DNA of 32,984 nt from Crocinitomicaceae bacterium. GTDB taxonomy: Bacteria; Bacteroidota; Bacteroidia; Flavobacteriales_D; Crocinitomicaceae. The stretch is from positions 1 to 32,984 of the forward strand of contig JAQWHI010000011.1 of NCBI GenBank assembly GCA_029249445.1, in the 5' to 3' direction. Below, in pieces: positions 16,729 through 25,266 of this stretch. Positions within the stretch are counted from its first letter, which is position 1. Every line of letters begins with the position of its first letter. The notes beneath the pieces were generated by a model that saw only the letters and a program-made list of their open reading frames with translations, did not search any database and was not told the DNA's origin. The translations under genes were made by a program, and so were the position numbers.

Positions 16729-18033
16729 TTAGTATTCTCTCTTACTCTCTTCATATTCTTGCCCGTACAAATTATATGCATCAAGAATAAACCCATTATC
16801 ATAGCTTCCCTCAATATCTATATCCATTTGTTTGGACTTCAATGGTTTGTTTTCGTACAACCATTTTCTAAATAAATTCCCCTCTCGTTCACTTTTGAAT
16901 GGTAAGTTGGCCTTAATATCTTCTAAAGAAATTTTTTTATGGTACCTGTTATCCTTGTATAAAACAAAAAAACGAGCATCTTGAGGCACCCACCAACGCG
17001 TAAATTTTGAGCCAAAATCCGACAACCTAATGCATCCAATACTGTTTGCAGTGCCTAACATACCCCTAGACAACTCTCTTAATGCGACCTCATGTATACC
17101 ATTTTGACGCATCGCACTGGGGTAATCGTCAGTCGGTTCCATCAAAAGAAAATTCGGTAATTGCGCTCTCCCCTTGTAATATGTTACTCTCTTATTTCCT
17201 CCTCCTAGCTTTTTATCGTGTTCTATATCTGCTCCTTCGTACTTTCTGTCTCCTTCCCAATTTTTGGAAGTAATTCTATATTGAGATGCATAATAACGCC
17301 TTCTTCGTCCAATTGGGAGGTACTCAATATGAGATATAGAAACTACCTCACCAATACTATCTCTTTTTACTACAGGCTCCAATCTTTTTGAAGAAGTAGC
17401 ATATTGTGCAATTAAAATTAAGGTGTCAACATGCGCCTCACACAGACAAACGCGTTGCCCGGCTGCATAAACATTCCCTCGCATTCGGGAGAATTTCCGA
17501 ACGAAAGGGGGTGTCTTAAAAACCCACACTTTTTTATAAAAATTAATGAGCTCAGTACTGTCATCAGTATATTTATCTCGAATAAAAGAATAGAGCTTAT
17601 CGACATCATTTGCAGATTGTTCTGCAGTATCAAACAGTTCAAATAATTCTTCGTCGTATCCATTGAAGTCGATTAAATCATGTAAATTAGGATTTATCTC
17701 TTTTATCCCTCGGGATTCTAATTTCTCGTTCAAAGCCATAAAATCACCGACCAAATACCTATTCTTGTATTGGCTTTCTTTGATTAAAGAATTGTTGAAA
17801 AGTTCACTCCATTCAAAGCCCACTTTTGACCCTTTAGGATACAAAGCAGGATCTTTTAGCAGCGGGAGATAGCAAGAGTTTATTTTTGAAAAGCGTTCGA
17901 TCAGATCTTGACTGATCGTATCAAAATGAGATGAGCCATCATTAACATTCTTAGGAGAATAATTGTTATAACGATGTTCAATATTAATTTGCCCAAAAGA
18001 CCATCCAGTTAGTAATATAAATAGTAGTTTCAT
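16729..18033 (-). CDS. L,D-transpeptidase (YkuD-type), paralogue 2
   Basis: 434 aa with a short type I signal peptide ending SFGQ (15). The YkuD catalytic segment is near residues 300-350: NGIHEVAL with His314, then LGTANSIGCIRLSDFGSKFTR with Cys334 and Arg336. YkuD enzymes form 3-3 cross-links or attach proteins to peptidoglycan. The first 250 residues (YLPLLKD, NRYLVGDFMALNE, RVCLCEA) form a domain shared with the paralogue at 19036-20391. The C-terminal DIDIEGSYDNGFILDAYNLYG has an EF-hand-like acidic spacing, but Ca binding is not established. The gene lies 44 bp after the M23-LysM gene, consistent with one operon. Confidence 0.85.
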   Translation of the reverse strand: MKLLFILLTGWSFGQINIEHRYNNYSPKNVNDGSSHFDTISQDLIERFSKINSCYLPLLKDPALYPKGSKVGFEWSELFNNSLIKESQYKNRYLVGDFMALNEKLESRGIKEINPNLHDLIDFNGYDEELFELFDTAEQSANDVDKLYSFIRDKYTDDSTELINFYKKVWVFKTPPFVRKFSRMRGNVYAAGQRVCLCEAHVDTLILIAQYATSSKRLEPVVKRDSIGEVVSISHIEYLPIGRRRRYYASQYRITSKNWEGDRKYEGADIEHDKKLGGGNKRVTYYKGRAQLPNFLLMEPTDDYPSAMRQNGIHEVALRELSRGMLGTANSIGCIRLSDFGSKFTRWWVPQDARFFVLYKDNRYHKKISLEDIKANLPFKSEREGNLFRKWLYENKPLKSKQMDIDIEGSYDNGFILDAYNLYGQEYEESKREY

Positions 18034-18077
18034 AATTGACTAAGAAATTCGTTTTTAATAAGCTATTCGTAAACGAA

Positions 18078-19046
18078 TTATTTTACCCTGATTCGTTGTC
18101 CAATATTTATTCTATTCACATTCCTAATTCCATTAAGTTTTTTTAATTTTGAAATGCTAGTCTTATATTTTCTTGAAATATGAGATAATGTTTCCCCAGA
18201 TCTTACCGTATGATACTTTCTTTTAGGCTTGGGAATAACAGGGTCTGTAATATCTCTTTTCCTTAAAACTATGCGATCAGAGTGAATCCTAGGAGAATCT
18301 TTATCAAATATTTTTAAAGGATCAAACGATCGCCCCTTATACCTAGTCTCGAAGTGTAAGTGCGGACCATCACTTCTTCCTGTCGTTCCTCCAAGGCCAA
18401 TTATTTCAGACGAAAATACAAGTTGTCCAGGTACGACAAGAATTTTAGACAAGTGCGCATAGAGCGTTTCGATACCATTAAAATGTCTTATAACAATGCA
18501 ATTCCCATACCCGCCTTTATTGAATTGAGCGTATCTCACAATACCATTAAAAGTAGACCTGAGTGTATCGCCAGTATTCAATCCAAGATCTATTCCTCGG
18601 TGCATCCTTCCCCATCTCGGACCATATTTCGAATTAAATGTCCCCCAATAATTATAATAATATCTTTCTTGTCCCTCAAGCAATGTAATATAGACACTAT
18701 CATCTCCTTCGATTGGAGACAAATTTGGGAAAACAGATTCTGTAAACCAATGCTCTTTGAATAAAGAATCATTTTTTAATATCTGTTCGGAAAGCTCTTG
18801 CCTATCAAATATCAATTTAGAATGTGTTTCTAGAGAATCGACAAGAGTTCTAAAATCAGAGCCCTCTTTTATCCCAAGAGGACTGGGATTAGCCGAGATC
18901 TTCTTGAGGGGATTATAGGTGTACTCAACACCTTCATGAATCCATATAGTGTCACAATTTCCTTTATTTTGATTTTGCCCAAAAGTAAATTTCGTAATTA
19001 ATAAGCATGATAAAAAGCTGATTAAAACTATATGTTTATTTATCAT
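18078..19046 (-). CDS. M23 peptidase with C-terminal LysM
   Basis: 322 aa. A signal peptide ends near TFGQ (24). The M23 metallopeptidase core is complete: RMHRGIDLG with His149 and Asp153, YAHLS with His198 and GPHLHFE with His229 and His231, giving the zinc site HxxxD and HxH. Residues 278-321 are one LysM (YHTVRSGETLSHISRKYKTS). The predicted activity is peptidoglycan endopeptidase cleavage in the periplasm. It overlaps the upstream L,D-transpeptidase gene by 11 bp and is followed by its paralogue, so a crosslinker-cutter-crosslinker operon is likely. Confidence 0.9.
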   Translation of the reverse strand: MINKHIVLISFLSCLLITKFTFGQNQNKGNCDTIWIHEGVEYTYNPLKKISANPSPLGIKEGSDFRTLVDSLETHSKLIFDRQELSEQILKNDSLFKEHWFTESVFPNLSPIEGDDSVYITLLEGQERYYYNYWGTFNSKYGPRWGRMHRGIDLGLNTGDTLRSTFNGIVRYAQFNKGGYGNCIVIRHFNGIETLYAHLSKILVVPGQLVFSSEIIGLGGTTGRSDGPHLHFETRYKGRSFDPLKIFDKDSPRIHSDRIVLRKRDITDPVIPKPKRKYHTVRSGETLSHISRKYKTSISKLKKLNGIRNVNRINIGQRIRVK

Positions 19047-20391
19047 TTATTTGATTTTTATATTCCTCTCCATAAAGATTGTAAGCATCTAAAATGAACC
19101 CATTATCATGGCTACCATCCATATCAATATCAAGCTGCTTAGCCTTTAAAGGTTTATTTGCGTGTAACCATTCTCTAAATAAATTCCCTTCTTCTTGACT
19201 TTTAAACGGCAATTGTCCTTCTATACTCTCCAAAGAAATCTCTCTGTGATACCTTTCGTTGGAGTAAATTACGAAAAATCTTGCAGCTTGTGGGACCCAC
19301 CAACGGGTAAATTTAGACCCAAAGTCAGACAATCTAATGCATCCAACACTATTTGCTGTACCTAACATACCTCTTGATAACCCTCTTAAAGCCACTTCAT
19401 GAATTCCGTTCGAACGCATAGCCTTTGGATAATTTTTTGTTGGCTCCATTAAAAGAAAGTTTGGTAATTGGGCTCTCCCTTTGTAATAAGTAACTCGCTT
19501 GTTCCCTCCCCCCACTTTTTTGTCATGTATCAGATCAGCTTCTTCATACTTTCTATCACTTTCCCAATTCTTAGAAGTGATTCTATATTGTGAAGCATAG
19601 TATGTTCTTCTATCTCCTATCGGTAAATACTGAACATAAGAGGTTGAGATAACATTTCCGGCACTATCCTCAAGGATAGAAGGTGTTAATCTTTTTGAGG
19701 AAGTTGCATATTGTGCAATTAAAAGCAAGGTGTCTTCACGCGCTTCACAAAGGCAAACTCTTTGCCCGTTGGCGTAGACTTTATCTTTCATTCGCGAAAA
19801 TTTTCTCTTGTAAGGGGGCGTTTTAAATCTCCAAACTTTTTCATAAAAATTTAATAGCGCTGATGTATCAGTGGAGTATTTGTTTCGAATATATGCGTAA
19901 AGTAACTCTTCATCATTGATAGAAAATTCAGCAGCATCGAATAATTTGAACAATTTTTCATCATATTTCTTAAAGTCGATAAGCTCATTCATTTTTGGGT
20001 TTTTTTCTTCAATCCCTCTAGATTCTTGCTCTTCATTTAAAGCCATGAAGTCTCCAACCAAATACCTGTTTTTGTATTCACTTCCTTCCGATAAAGAATC
20101 ATTAAAAAGTTCTAGCCACTGAAAACCTACATCAGATCCCGGGTAATAAAGAGATGAATCTTTCAAAAGAGGAAGGTAACAGGAGTTTGATTTTGAGTAA
20201 AGTAAGATGACCTCTTGACCGAGTTGATCAATCCGTTTTGGCTTGTATATGTGTTCATTATCTCTTGTCTCGTCTATTTTCTTAGGCATGGTTTCTATAG
20301 CTTCATTGCAGGACAAAAGATTTATAATGGCAAGCAATGAAATAACATATCTGAATGTTCTTAAATAAGAACTAATTGTTTTTTTTTTCAT
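19036..20391 (-). CDS. Lipoprotein L,D-transpeptidase (YkuD-type), paralogue 1
   Basis: 451 aa. The lipobox is LLSC (Cys28), so unlike its paralogue this one is lipid-anchored. Catalytic residues are His331 in NGIHEVAL, then Cys351 and Arg353 in ANSVGCIRLSDFG. It is clearly homologous to the 16729-18033 protein over nearly its full length, with runs such as SQYRITSKNWE, GGGNKRVTYYKGRAQLPNFL and GSKFTRWWVPQ. The C-terminal DIDMDGSHDNGF keeps the acidic loop in a form nearer to an EF-hand than the paralogue. It is the first gene of the cell-wall operon. A solitary element end lies at 20424-20436, just upstream. Confidence 0.85.
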   Translation of the reverse strand: MKKKTISSYLRTFRYVISLLAIINLLSCNEAIETMPKKIDETRDNEHIYKPKRIDQLGQEVILLYSKSNSCYLPLLKDSSLYYPGSDVGFQWLELFNDSLSEGSEYKNRYLVGDFMALNEEQESRGIEEKNPKMNELIDFKKYDEKLFKLFDAAEFSINDEELLYAYIRNKYSTDTSALLNFYEKVWRFKTPPYKRKFSRMKDKVYANGQRVCLCEAREDTLLLIAQYATSSKRLTPSILEDSAGNVISTSYVQYLPIGDRRTYYASQYRITSKNWESDRKYEEADLIHDKKVGGGNKRVTYYKGRAQLPNFLLMEPTKNYPKAMRSNGIHEVALRGLSRGMLGTANSVGCIRLSDFGSKFTRWWVPQAARFFVIYSNERYHREISLESIEGQLPFKSQEEGNLFREWLHANKPLKAKQLDIDMDGSHDNGFILDAYNLYGEEYKNQINDK

Positions 20392-20423
20392 AAATCGAAT
20401 CTATCAATGCGTTAAATTTAATC

Positions 20424-20436
20424 GTGCGACAGAACC
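20424..20436 (+). repeat. Solitary right end of the GGTTCTGTCGCAT element family
   Basis: GTGCGACAGAACC differs from the element end ATGCGACAGAACC by one base, and the preceding TTTAATC resembles the copy at 26557-26708. No left end is recognisable nearby. It sits in the 48-bp space between two minus-strand genes. Confidence 0.5.
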
Positions 20437-20439
20437 ATT

Positions 20440-21756
20440 TTAAATCTTATTAATTTTATATAAAACAAATCGATTATCCATTTCGTCACGAATTCTTGAT
20501 ACTAAGATTTTCCCCTTATTTTTTTTATGATTTTCATTTATTTCTTTAATTATTCTTGAACGCCGAACCCGTCTCGAATCATGACTGAGATTTAAGTTTA
20601 TACCCACAGCAGCGTCAAACTCATCACTGGATAAAGTCTGATTAGAAAACTGCGATAAAGTTTTAGTGAGTGATGAATTTTGTTCTTTTTTATTTTTGAG
20701 TGAAACAGCGACCATTATAATGCTAATAATCAACATCACAGATCCGACAATGATCGAGCTATTGAGAAATGAAGTTGTCTCTTTCTGAATTAATTTTTCT
20801 TTTTCCCCATCATTGCTTCTAATAATTAGATCTCCTATTTTGGTGAGTTCCTCATAGGGTCTTGGCTTGATAATCTGAATTTCCCCACCCGCCAAAATAG
20901 TGGCACTTTCAGTATCATTCATGATTAAATCCAACGACCTAGCGTAGGTTGCATCTGTTGTATTCTCAAAAAAAACTTCCTTTGTTTTTTTATTGATTTG
21001 AATAATAAATTCGTTTTGGGAATAAATCACATCATTTTTAAAATCAAACAATCTTCCTTTTGCCTCGCTAATAATTTCTACTAAAGATTTCAACATTATA
21101 TTTTCTGTGATTTCGAACCAGGTTAAGGTTTTCATGTCTAATCCGTAGCTTGAAGAAGTTGGTACAATTGTCTTTAAACCGTGTTCTATTTGAATCCCTG
21201 ACAGTGAAATCATCGTATCTTCATTGATTCGAAAGCTATTAGTAGAGCAAAAGTTTTTAGGATATTTTTTTGTGTTAATGATGTCCCAATTATATGATTT
21301 ATTCGTGAATCTGTATAGACCAGATTGGCTCGACCAAAAGCCTTGACTAGTGAAACCATAGAGCTCGTCTTTAAAAAAAAAATAATCTGAAATACAAAAA
21401 CCTTTGTTTGTGTTTCCGTACAAGTTTTCCCATTCTAAATTATTCCATTTCCAAACATTGAAACGGCAAGTTTCAAATGCAAGTATTATTGAATCATTCC
21501 AGATTATTTTTATTTCTGGGCTGTCCCATCTTTCTCTATTTGGAAGAGAATAGAGCATTAGGTTTGTTATTTCTCCTCCAGTGATTGAATCAACATTTAA
21601 GGTTTGATTTTTAAAGGCATTTGAGCCTGTGTATACTTTCAACGATTTTTCGTCTTGTGTTATACCAAAAATTGGCACAATCATGTAGATGCACAGAGAA
21701 ACATTTACGAGTAAATTCTTTTTCACATTTAAACATATTAAATTAAGTAGTATCAT
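20440..21756 (-). CDS. Membrane protein with propeller-like ectodomain and basic cytoplasmic tail
   Basis: 438 aa. An N-terminal hydrophobic signal ends near GITQ (34). Residues 40-320 contain Kelch-like stretches (VWKWNNLEWENLY, ELYGFTSQGFW, SGLYRFTNKSYNWDII). One transmembrane helix spans 333-353. The cytoplasmic tail (354-438) is charged: LSSDEFDAAVGI, DSRRVRRSRIIKEIN, then ILVSRIRDEMDNRFVLYKI. This last piece resembles the wing of winged-helix proteins (RxxDxxDxRxxxY), so a one-component membrane sensor that contacts DNA or a partner is possible. That is inference, and I do not recognise the family by name. Confidence 0.65.
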   Translation of the reverse strand: MILLNLICLNVKKNLLVNVSLCIYMIVPIFGITQDEKSLKVYTGSNAFKNQTLNVDSITGGEITNLMLYSLPNRERWDSPEIKIIWNDSIILAFETCRFNVWKWNNLEWENLYGNTNKGFCISDYFFFKDELYGFTSQGFWSSQSGLYRFTNKSYNWDIINTKKYPKNFCSTNSFRINEDTMISLSGIQIEHGLKTIVPTSSSYGLDMKTLTWFEITENIMLKSLVEIISEAKGRLFDFKNDVIYSQNEFIIQINKKTKEVFFENTTDATYARSLDLIMNDTESATILAGGEIQIIKPRPYEELTKIGDLIIRSNDGEKEKLIQKETTSFLNSSIIVGSVMLIISIIMVAVSLKNKKEQNSSLTKTLSQFSNQTLSSDEFDAAVGINLNLSHDSRRVRRSRIIKEINENHKKNKGKILVSRIRDEMDNRFVLYKINKI

Positions 21757-22054
21757 TTAACTTTATAATACATTTATTATTCATGTTATGTATGTTATAC
21801 ATTAGTTTTTATTCATCCCTACTCAGTTCATATTATCTAAATCTCCAATCAACCCAAAGCAGTCAGAAGGCAAAAATTAGACATTATAAGATTTGATATT
21901 GTTCCGAAATATAGATCAATCACTTAGTTTTTATTTCCTTTTTTATCATGAAAACCGACAAAATAGTACGATTGATATAGTTCCAAATCTGTGGTGTTCA
22001 GCTTGAAGATCACTTTATCGTTCAGTTAGATGAAAATCAGTTATCAGGACTATA
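21757..22054. other. Non-coding gap with one perfect 15-bp palindrome
   Basis: 298 bp, AT-rich, with no convincing gene. ATGTAT-GTT-ATACAT at 21788-21802 is a perfect inverted repeat 31 bp before the start codon of the propeller-ectodomain gene, and could be an operator. The segment 21940-22050 is less AT-rich and might be a gene remnant, but no protein similarity was recognised. Confidence 0.35.
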
Positions 22055-22399
22055 CTACCTATGTGTTCTCAAAAATCGTATAGTTGATAATGCCACGATA
22101 AACCCTAATAAATAAGCAGCAAGATCAAAAAGGTCAAAAGTACCATCTAACCAGTTTAACTTTTGACCAAATTCATAAAACAAACTAACTAATACAGAAC
22201 TTAACGTAATAGATAATATACTTCCATTAAACGAATTAAATGTATACTGAAAAAAAAGCAGACTAAATGACCATAAAAAGTCAGGGCCATAGTTTCTGAT
22301 TATTCCGTAATTAGCACATGGGGAGATGTATATACATAAACCTAAAATAATTGGAGCCAACGAAAGAATGATTTCGATATATTTCTTTTTTGCTATCAT
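22055..22399 (-). CDS. Small VanZ-like membrane protein
   Basis: 114 aa from the ATG at 22399; an upstream GTG is less likely. There are four predicted membrane segments. RNYGPDFLWSFSL and FYEFGQKL..LDGTFDLFDLAAYLLGF match the pattern of small VanZ-related proteins, in which a PDxLW helix and an E(x)nGTFDxxDLxAY helix recur. The function of these short versions is unknown; VanZ itself confers low-level teicoplanin resistance. It stands alone between an AT-rich gap and a divergent gene. Confidence 0.6.
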   Translation of the reverse strand: MIAKKKYIEIILSLAPIILGLCIYISPCANYGIIRNYGPDFLWSFSLLFFQYTFNSFNGSILSITLSSVLVSLFYEFGQKLNWLDGTFDLFDLAAYLLGFIVALSTIRFLRTHR

Positions 22400-22501
22400 A
22401 CATTGATAACCTAACACTCATAACATTACGCATTTTACGCAATTTACGGGTTATCTTGATGGTTAATTTTGGATATTTCGGAAACACCAAATATCTCAAT
22501 T

Positions 22502-23113
22502 ATGTCAAATCGATCGCAAAATAACAAAATCTATTCAGTATTTATTCTCCTTTTATTTTTCTTTATGGCAGTTGCTAGCGGAGAAGCGCCAACGGGTGAA
22601 GAGCAAGAAAAAACGCCCTCCTACATGGAGGATGCAGATAGCACACAGCTCGCATTTGCCAAAATTGAAAAAGATTTTTTCTCCAGATTTAAGAAGAGCA
22701 AAAATGATCTTCAATTAAACTCAATAAGTGATGCCAAGAATGATAGTTTAAAGATCTTTTTCGAAAATTATAGTAAAACCGGGTTGGTTGTGAACAATTG
22801 GCGCGGGTCTATAAGTGAGATAATGTCTTTACCTTTTGGAGGTGGGCTGAAGGTTGCATGTAACTTAGCGGGAGTGACATTTTATTTAAGTTCGAAGAAT
22901 GAAAACGACGACATATATTCTAAGAGTATCAAAAAGAACACCGAATTATACAATCTTGTAATGAGTCTTACAAAGGGCGATAAAATTCAGTTTAATGGAA
23001 AGTTTTTTAAGGCTCCTAGATATCTGAATCGTGATGTACTTTGTAATTCAGAATTCGTTAATGAAGACCAAGAATATGTCTTTCTCTTTACTGAAATTAC
23101 CAAACTTGATTGA
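22502..23113 (+). CDS. Secreted protein of unknown function, possible OB-fold
   Basis: 203 aa from the ATG at 22502, which places the hydrophobic segment (10-26) close to the start; an ATG at 22469 would add 11 residues. The signal probably ends near AVASG. The second half, LVVNNWRGSISEIM...LKVACNLAGVTFYLSS...LVMSLTKGDKIQFNGKF, has the W-x-G...GDxhxFxGxh spacing of small OB-fold (tRNA_anti-like) periplasmic domains. This assignment is tentative. There is no operon partner; a WG-repeat lipoprotein follows after 165 bp. Confidence 0.55.
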   Translation: MSNRSQNNKIYSVFILLLFFFMAVASGEAPTGEEQEKTPSYMEDADSTQLAFAKIEKDFFSRFKKSKNDLQLNSISDAKNDSLKIFFENYSKTGLVVNNWRGSISEIMSLPFGGGLKVACNLAGVTFYLSSKNENDDIYSKSIKKNTELYNLVMSLTKGDKIQFNGKFFKAPRYLNRDVLCNSEFVNEDQEYVFLFTEITKLD

Positions 23114-23196
23114 AGACATTTTGATTTACACTTTCGCCAAGTTAAAAAGATATCTTAATGAAAATGATATGAGTTAGTTATTAGAAGACTAATTAT

Positions 23197-23255
23197 GTTG
23201 TTACACTTGTATCATAAAAGTATCAAACTGAAGGCTGGGCTTTTCTATATTTATA
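23197..23255 (+). promoter_or_regulatory. Promoter/leader module, copy 3
   Basis: TACACTTG at 23202-23209 is close to the TAnnTTTG -7 box. From 23198 the sequence aligns with 13800 onward over about 55 bp (CACTTGTAtCAtAAAAGTATCAAaC, then TATATTTA). The start codon of the WG-repeat gene follows at 23279, giving a leader of about 60 nt. Confidence 0.55.
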
Positions 23256-23278
23256 TAAAATTTTTAAAACAAATCACT

Positions 23279-25111
23279 ATGAAAAAATTAGTTCTATTTA
23301 TATTCACTGCTTGTTTTTTATTTAGCTGCGGTCATGATAAAAAGTTAAGTTCAAAATCTTTTTCAAACGGAGACATATTAATCCCTTTTCAGATTAAAGA
23401 AGGAAAAAAATGGGGATTTATGAATATTGACGGAGAGGTTATTCTAAATCCTCAATTCAAGTATGCTCCTTCATACGCTGTGAGAAATATCGCTCTAATT
23501 AAAGAGGACGGGGAAAAAGAGGGAGAATCCATCTATCGATTTATAAAAATCAAAAACAATAAATACGAAGTATCAAAAGAAAAATGGGATATGGCCGGAA
23601 TGTTTAAAGATGGACTCGCTCCGGTCAGAAATAGAAGTCAGAAGGTGAAATTCATCAATGAAGAATTCGAAACGATATTTACTGTAAACGCGGAAAAGGC
23701 TTCCTCTTTTAATGATGGCTTAGCAGCGATTTGTGATAAGTACAATAAATGGGGGTTTATTGACAAAAATGGGAAAGAAGTTATCAATCCTCAATTTGAC
23801 CAAATAGTCTATGGCTTTCGAGATGGCTTTGCCATTGTAGCAAATGAAAAAGATGACGGAAACTATTTCATGATTATAGATAAGTCAGGTAATATTAAAC
23901 TAGACCTAAAACAGAAATATGAAAGTGTAATTAGTTTTTCTGAAGGGCTTGTCAAAGTGCTCGACCATGGAGAATACGGCTTTATCAATCTCGACGGTAA
24001 AAGAGTAATCAAAATGGATGACGAGAGAGATTACATATCAGATTTCTATAATGGTTATGCTAGTTTTAGAGAGGGTCAGGAATGGGGTTTAATTGATGTT
24101 TCAGGTAAAGAAATCTTCAACGCCAATTATGATAATCCTCTCTACGTTTCAAACGGAAAGATATGGTATAATGAGGATGATGAATGGGGGGTCATGGACA
24201 TGAAAGGAAATGATATTATTGATCCAAGCTTCGATGGTCAAGAACCATATCCATTCATGTCTGGACGCACACTTGTTCAGGATAAAGGGGACTTCTTTTT
24301 CATTGACTCTAAAGGAGAAGATGTGAGTTTAGATCAATATTATAATGTTCATGCGTTTGATCGAAAATATATCGATGAATCACCATGGAATAGCACTTTT
24401 AACTCCGATTATTTCAATGTAAAATCAGTTCAAAAGTTAATTCCCGATAACTTATTACAGATAAAAACCCCTGATCAATTAGCAAAGACCTTTGATTTAA
24501 ATCCATTATTATTCTTTTCTGATAGTCCAAAAGATAGTTACGCAGGCTTCAGAGAAGATGGAGGTAAATATAGGTTAACTGACCAGAATTCGTTTAGTTA
24601 TAATTTCACAACACATGAATACGATTATTCAAATGATTATGCGACTCAATGGGAGAGTATTTCAGAAGTTATGGAAGAGCAAGCATTTTCAGGTGATGAA
24701 TATTACGAGGATGAATATTACGAGGATGAAAGCGCAACCACTATTAAAAGTAAATATCCATTAGATGCGCCAATAAGTGTCAAATCTATTTCATACTCAT
24801 TCGAATTCAATGATGTTCTCGGTATAACAAAAAGTCATTCTGATTGGGAAGCCGCAAGCAATGATAAGTTTGGTCTTAATAAACTAGCCAGAGTTCAGAA
24901 AATAGCAATTAATGTTACCCTAGACAAAAGTGGATCAGGAAAAGCAATTTTACTAGCCAAAGCTTTAAAAAACTCATGGCTGTCAAAAATAAAGAAGGTC
25001 AGAAGTAATACTGAGGATAATACTTTCTTTTTCCTAGGTAAATTGAAAGGTGGTGAAATAAAAATACAGACTGATGCAAGCAGCCTTGAGATAATCATAA
25101 GCTATAATTAA
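23279..25111 (+). CDS. WG-repeat lipoprotein
   Basis: 610 aa from the ATG at 23279, which gives a clean lipoprotein signal with LFSC; an earlier in-frame ATG at 23195 lies on the promoter and is rejected. At least five WG repeats lie in the first 330 residues: KWGFMNIDGEVILNPQF, KWGFIDKNGKEVINPQF, YGFINLDGKRVI, WGLIDVSGKEIF and WGVMDMKGNDIIDPSF. A perfect tandem duplication encodes YYEDEYYEDE near 24700-24729. The C-terminal 200 residues are a separate unknown domain. WG-repeat proteins of Bacteroidota are usually cell-surface lipoproteins of unknown ligand. Confidence 0.8.
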   Translation: MKKLVLFIFTACFLFSCGHDKKLSSKSFSNGDILIPFQIKEGKKWGFMNIDGEVILNPQFKYAPSYAVRNIALIKEDGEKEGESIYRFIKIKNNKYEVSKEKWDMAGMFKDGLAPVRNRSQKVKFINEEFETIFTVNAEKASSFNDGLAAICDKYNKWGFIDKNGKEVINPQFDQIVYGFRDGFAIVANEKDDGNYFMIIDKSGNIKLDLKQKYESVISFSEGLVKVLDHGEYGFINLDGKRVIKMDDERDYISDFYNGYASFREGQEWGLIDVSGKEIFNANYDNPLYVSNGKIWYNEDDEWGVMDMKGNDIIDPSFDGQEPYPFMSGRTLVQDKGDFFFIDSKGEDVSLDQYYNVHAFDRKYIDESPWNSTFNSDYFNVKSVQKLIPDNLLQIKTPDQLAKTFDLNPLLFFSDSPKDSYAGFREDGGKYRLTDQNSFSYNFTTHEYDYSNDYATQWESISEVMEEQAFSGDEYYEDEYYEDESATTIKSKYPLDAPISVKSISYSFEFNDVLGITKSHSDWEAASNDKFGLNKLARVQKIAINVTLDKSGSGKAILLAKALKNSWLSKIKKVRSNTEDNTFFFLGKLKGGEIKIQTDASSLEIIISYN

Positions 25112-25124
25112 ATGAAATTTCTAT

Positions 25125-25264
25125 GGTTCTGTCGCATTAACTAAAAAATCACTATTTGAAGCCTAATTCGTACAAAACAAAAAACCATAAATCATTGAAA
25201 TAATGCGAGTTAACTTTTTAACCATTCAAGGAATTTGATGAAAAATCGTCAGCAAAAAATTAAA
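25125..25264 (+). repeat. MITE-like element, copy B (right end missing)
   Basis: GGTTCTGTCGCATTAACTAAAA opens an element that aligns with 26557-26708 over 130 bp, including TGCGAGTTAACTTTTTAA and TCAAGGAATTTGATGAAAAA. The right terminal repeat is lost; the match ends within about 3 bp of the stop codon of the T9SS esterase. The element fills the space between two convergent genes. Confidence 0.85.
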
Positions 25265-25266
25265 TA

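Noticed and set aside
18360..18764. 134-aa plus-strand open frame
   Set aside because: It is antisense to the M23 catalytic region, which has all its zinc ligands.
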